Source: Actibacterium pelagium (GTDB lineage Bacteria > Pseudomonadota > Alphaproteobacteria > Rhodobacterales > Rhodobacteraceae). From it: a DNA stretch of 64,000 nt. The stretch covers positions 760,001 to 824,000 of the forward strand of contig NZ_NSBU01000004.1 of the NCBI RefSeq assembly GCF_002285415.1, written 5' to 3'. Positions 61,005 through 64,000 of the stretch are shown piece after piece; the stretch's first letter is position 1; each line of letters starts with the position of its first letter. Made by a program: the position numbers and the translations under genes. The notes beneath the pieces were generated by a model that worked only from the letters and a program-made list of their open reading frames with translations, was not told the DNA's origin and searched no databases.

Positions 61005-62105
61005 ATGGCGCGGATCACAGAGGTTCAGGCGCGGCTTTTCAACGTGCCGCTGGACGAGGTTCTCTCGGATGCAAAGCACGGGGATCACACGTATTTCCAG
61101 CTAATCATCGCGACTGTACGGCTTGAGGACGGATCGGAAGGGACGGGCTACACCTATACCGGTGGCAAGGGTGGACATGCGATTTTGGCGATGATTCAGC
61201 ATGACCTTGCGCCGTTTCTCGTGGGGCAGGATGCGACGGATGTCGAAGCACTTTACGAGGAAATGGGCTGGCATGTGCATTACGTGGCCCGGGGCGGGAT
61301 CGCGTCTTTTGCAATTTCGGCGGTTGATATCGCGCTTTGGGACCTGCGCTGTAAGGCACTGGGTCTGCCTCTTTGGCAAGTGGCGGGCGGTGCAGGGCAA
61401 AAGTGCAAGGCCTATGCGGGCGGGATCGACCTGAATTTCCCGTTGCCCAAGCTGTTGGTCAGTATCGAGGGGTATCTTGCACGCGGCTTCAACGCGGTAA
61501 AGATCAAGATCGGGCAGCCGACACTGGCCGAAGATGTCGAAAGGATTCGGGCCGTGCGCGCGTTGATCGGGCCGGATGTGACCTTCATGGTGGATGCCAA
61601 CTACGCGATGAGCGTCGATCAGGCGATCTCCGCAGCCAAGGCCTTTGCGCCCTATGACATCTATTGGTTCGAAGAGCCGACGATCCCGGATGATTATCTA
61701 GGGTTTGGCCAGATCGCGGAAAGCACCGATATCCCGCTGGCGATGGGCGAGAACCTGCATACGATCCACGAATTCGAAATGGCGTTCCGGGATGCAAAGC
61801 TGGGGTTCATTCAGCCGGATGCGTCAAATTGTGGGGGCATCACCGGTTGGCTTCAGGTGGCGCAGTTGGCCAAGGCGCATAGCGTGCCGGTGTGTAGCCA
61901 CGGGATGCAGGAATTGCATGTTAGCCTCGTGTCGTCGCAGCCCCATGGCGGCTGGCTGGAAGTGCATTCCTTCCCCATCGACCGGTACACCGCGCGGCCG
62001 CTTGTGGTCCGGGATCATCTGGCCGTGGCGCCGGACGCGCCGGGCATCGGGGTTAGCTTTGATTGGGCGGCGCTTGAACGGGTGCATATCGAGCAGCCGG
62101 TGTAG
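61005..62105 (+). CDS. Enolase-superfamily sugar-acid dehydratase
   Basis: A 366-residue mandelate-racemase-subgroup enzyme. Lys166-x-Lys168 (VKIKIG), Asp197 (VDANY), Glu223 (FEEP), Glu249 (GEN) and His299 (CSHGMQELH) form the active site. It is shorter than L-fuconate dehydratase (about 430). The SHGMQELH loop points to the talarate/galactarate/lyxonate-type group rather than to Gci. It ends the rightward operon, six bases from the convergent LysR gene. Confidence 0.85.
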   Translation: MARITEVQARLFNVPLDEVLSDAKHGDHTYFQLIIATVRLEDGSEGTGYTYTGGKGGHAILAMIQHDLAPFLVGQDATDVEALYEEMGWHVHYVARGGIASFAISAVDIALWDLRCKALGLPLWQVAGGAGQKCKAYAGGIDLNFPLPKLLVSIEGYLARGFNAVKIKIGQPTLAEDVERIRAVRALIGPDVTFMVDANYAMSVDQAISAAKAFAPYDIYWFEEPTIPDDYLGFGQIAESTDIPLAMGENLHTIHEFEMAFRDAKLGFIQPDASNCGGITGWLQVAQLAKAHSVPVCSHGMQELHVSLVSSQPHGGWLEVHSFPIDRYTARPLVVRDHLAVAPDAPGIGVSFDWAALERVHIEQPV

Positions 62106-62111
62106 CGCCTG

Positions 62112-63104
62112 TCACGGACCGTCGGAACGCTGCACGGCGTCAAGCTCGATATCCTGAACCTTAAGGCTGTGCTGGGCCAGAACCTTGTTAAGCGTTTGGT
62201 CGTGGATTTCGGCCTCGGCCTCTTGCCAGTCAAGGAACAGGCGTACGGCACGACGTTGCAGGTGCCGGGTCGGGCAAAGCGCCCAGTAAGCCGGAAAACG
62301 CAACACCGGGAGCTTTGGCGTGACCGGGACCAACCGGCCCTCGGACACCTCGGGCAGCGCAAGTGCAAGCGACTCCAAGACGATACCGGCCCCATCAAGG
62401 GCCAGCTGCAGGGACATAGAGGACCGATCCATGAGAATGGTCTTGCGGTTGCCCCGTGTCGCGATGCCATTTTGTAGAAGCCACAGATCCCATTGGCAAA
62501 GCGCGCGCGCACTGTCTATCAGCCGCGCGGCATCGAAAAGGTCGGCGGGGCTTGCGCCCTTGGGCAGCGAGGCAAGGTAATCTGGGCTGCACAGTGGCAA
62601 TACGTGGTCGTGCATCACCACGCGGGTATGAAAACCGCTCCAGTGATCACTGCCAAGACCGCTGCCGTAGCGAATGTCGAGATCCATGACTTCGCGGTTG
62701 AAATCGGTCGGGTCTGGGGCCGCGTCGACACGCAGGTCCCAATCTGGATAGCGGGTGATGAAGTCATGCAGACGCGGGGCAAGCCAGCGAACGCCGAAGC
62801 TGGGGGTGACGCGCAGGTTTAGGCGGCGCGATTCCCGCGTGCGACCAAGGTTTCTCTGGGCGTCTCGCAGCATGGTAAGCGAGGTCGACGACGTTTGGAA
62901 AAGCTGTTCGCCTTCAAGTGTCAGGCTAAGCCGGCGCCCCTCGCGGCGAAAGAGGCGCACGCCAAGGTATTGTTCCAGAAGTTTGATCTGCTGGCTGACC
63001 GCCGAGGGTGAGACGGTTAATTCCTCGGCAGCGCGTGTGATGGTGCCCCGCCGCGCCACCGTCTCGAAATAGAGATAGGCGTTGAGGTTCAGTGCGCGGG
63101 CCAT
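62112..63104 (-). CDS. LysR-family regulator (GcvA-like)
   Basis: A 330-residue LysR regulator. HTH: FETVARRGTITRAAEELTVSPSAVSQQIKLLE is the GcvA-like pattern, followed by LGVRLFRREGRRLSLTLEG. The effector domain has DLDIRYGSGLGSD. It follows the FAH-family hydrolase gene by 30 bases, so it may be made from the same leftward transcript, and it converges on the dehydratase operon that it may control. Confidence 0.88.
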   Translation of the reverse strand: MARALNLNAYLYFETVARRGTITRAAEELTVSPSAVSQQIKLLEQYLGVRLFRREGRRLSLTLEGEQLFQTSSTSLTMLRDAQRNLGRTRESRRLNLRVTPSFGVRWLAPRLHDFITRYPDWDLRVDAAPDPTDFNREVMDLDIRYGSGLGSDHWSGFHTRVVMHDHVLPLCSPDYLASLPKGASPADLFDAARLIDSARALCQWDLWLLQNGIATRGNRKTILMDRSSMSLQLALDGAGIVLESLALALPEVSEGRLVPVTPKLPVLRFPAYWALCPTRHLQRRAVRLFLDWQEAEAEIHDQTLNKVLAQHSLKVQDIELDAVQRSDGP

Positions 63105-63134
63105 CGGGGCACTTTCTGATTCGGTGTGGGGCGC

Positions 63135-63974
63135 TTAGCGCGCCGCCACAGCAGTTTGTTTCTGGCTGCCCAGTCCTTCGACCTCTAGTTCCATGACTTC
63201 GCCAGGCTGTAGGAAGCGTTGCGGAGTCATACCAAGGCCAACACCAGAGGGCGTGCCGGTGGCGATAAGATCGCCGGGCATCAGTTTCATGAAGCGGCTC
63301 ATGTAAGAGACGATCTGGGCAACGGTGAAGATCATATCGTCGGTGTTCGAATCCTGAACAACCTCGCCGTTGAGTGACAGCCACAGCCGCAGGTTCTGGG
63401 GGTTGGGCACCTCGTCGGCGGTCACGAGCCAGGGGCCGGTGGGGCCGAAAGTGGGGGCCGATTTGCCCTTGATCCATTGACCGCCCATTTCAGCCTGAAA
63501 AGCGCGTTCGGAAACATCGTTGATAGTGCAGTAACCGGCAACGTGATCCAGTGCGTCTTCTTCGGAAACGTAAAGCGTCTCTTTACCGATCACCACGCCC
63601 AGCTCGACTTCCCAGTCGGTCTTGAGCGAGTTGCGAGGGATTTCGACATCGTCAAAGGGACCGTGCAGCGACGATGTCGCTTTGGAAAACAGGATCGGTT
63701 CGGCGGGTGGTTTAGCACCGGTTTCGGCGGCGTGTTTGGCATAGTTGAGGCCAATGCAGAAGAAGTTCGGGACCGACGCAAGGCAGCTTCCGATGCGACC
63801 CGGGTTTTCGACGACCGGCAGGTTTTCGATGTCGAGGGCGCGCAGCTCGTCCAAGCGTTCCAAGGATACACCACGACCTTCGAAATCAGAACCGGATAAG
63901 GCCCGGACCTGCCCATTTGCATCAAGAATGCCGGGCTTTTCTTCACCTGCGGGGCCATATCTAAGAAGTTTCAT
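63135..63974 (-). CDS. FAH-family hydrolase, 2,4-diketo-3-deoxy-L-fuconate/rhamnonate type
   Basis: A 279-residue fumarylacetoacetate-hydrolase-fold protein. Metal ligands are in DWEVELGVVIG (Glu pair) and INDVSERAFQ (Asp), with the C-terminal GDLIATGTPSGVGLG. The opening KLLRYGPAGEEKPG, GLNYAKHAAETGA and KTDWEVELG fit the group that cleaves 2,4-diketo-3-deoxy-sugar acids in the L-fucose and L-rhamnose oxidative routes. The strong GGAG site precedes ATG. With the SDRs and dehydratase nearby this suggests a deoxy-sugar-acid route; the substrate is not certain. Confidence 0.82.
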   Translation of the reverse strand: MKLLRYGPAGEEKPGILDANGQVRALSGSDFEGRGVSLERLDELRALDIENLPVVENPGRIGSCLASVPNFFCIGLNYAKHAAETGAKPPAEPILFSKATSSLHGPFDDVEIPRNSLKTDWEVELGVVIGKETLYVSEEDALDHVAGYCTINDVSERAFQAEMGGQWIKGKSAPTFGPTGPWLVTADEVPNPQNLRLWLSLNGEVVQDSNTDDMIFTVAQIVSYMSRFMKLMPGDLIATGTPSGVGLGMTPQRFLQPGEVMELEVEGLGSQKQTAVAAR

Positions 63975-64000
63975 TGGGGGTCTCCTGTTGGCGTGCCAGC

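Noticed and set aside
63135-63974. Ureidoglycolate lyase
   Set aside because: A common automatic label for this FAH subgroup; no purine-degradation genes are near and the segments fit the diketo-deoxy sugar acid hydrolases.
1-64000. CRISPR arrays, rRNA genes, insertion sequences with transposase
   Set aside because: No regularly spaced short repeats, no rRNA-like sequence and no transposase motifs were seen in the window.

Overview
The window looks like chromosomal DNA of a marine-type alphaproteobacterium of the Rhodobacterales (Roseobacter group). The evidence is the left-edge order dac, tmk, holB, tatD, MBL hydrolase next to a SPOR lipoprotein, the high GC of the flanks, the many ATGA/TGATG-coupled operons, and the great density of sugar-acid catabolic genes. 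No species-level claim is made; all product calls are read from motifs and remembered family resemblance, with no database search.

Region 1 (1-5717) is conserved backbone. A leftward operon encodes a D,D-carboxypeptidase, thymidylate kinase, DNA polymerase III delta', TatD and an MBL hydrolase. Then come a SPOR-domain lipoprotein and tRNA-Ser(UGA).

Region 2 (5718-27812) is a 22-kb, AT-richer genomic island inserted in the 3' end of that tRNA gene. A 14-bp direct repeat of the tRNA end (5704-5717 and 27799-27812) bounds it, and a P4-type integrase sits just inside attL. A nearly identical double TGTGGTAT motif lies inside each end, as expected for integrase arm sites. Cargo: a three-gene membrane-associated unit (Lgt-like transferase, radical SAM enzyme resembling tetraether lipid synthase, small membrane protein); a WG-repeat protein; a solute-binding protein; small secreted and membrane peptides; a Sel1 protein; a LysR-controlled sugar-type ABC transporter with two tandem SnoaL-like proteins; a cupin; a second recombination module whose tyrosine recombinase carries an in-frame stop; and a VanZ-like protein.

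Region 3 (27813-64000) is about 36 kb of sugar-acid catabolism. Recognisable parts are transketolase plus aminotransferase; a D-apionate branch (RuBisCO-like protein, DUF1537 kinase, ApnO); glyoxylate reductase and HpcH/HpaI aldolase; a D-erythronate dehydrogenase, KDG-type kinase, XylX-type dehydratase, glycolate-oxidase-type flavoprotein and AraD-type dehydratase; L-idonate dehydrogenase and its SDR partner; a galactarolactone cycloisomerase and uronate dehydrogenase (oxidative hexuronate route); a XylD-type dehydratase; a split transketolase; and at the right end SDRs, a second enolase-superfamily dehydratase, a LysR regulator and a diketo-deoxy-sugar-acid hydrolase. The routes converge on 2-oxoglutarate semialdehyde or central C2/C3 intermediates. 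Three divergent promoters here carry perfect TGGTATACCA palindromes, the ExuR/UxuR-type GntR operator, but no GntR gene, substrate importer or 2-oxoglutarate semialdehyde dehydrogenase is present in the window.
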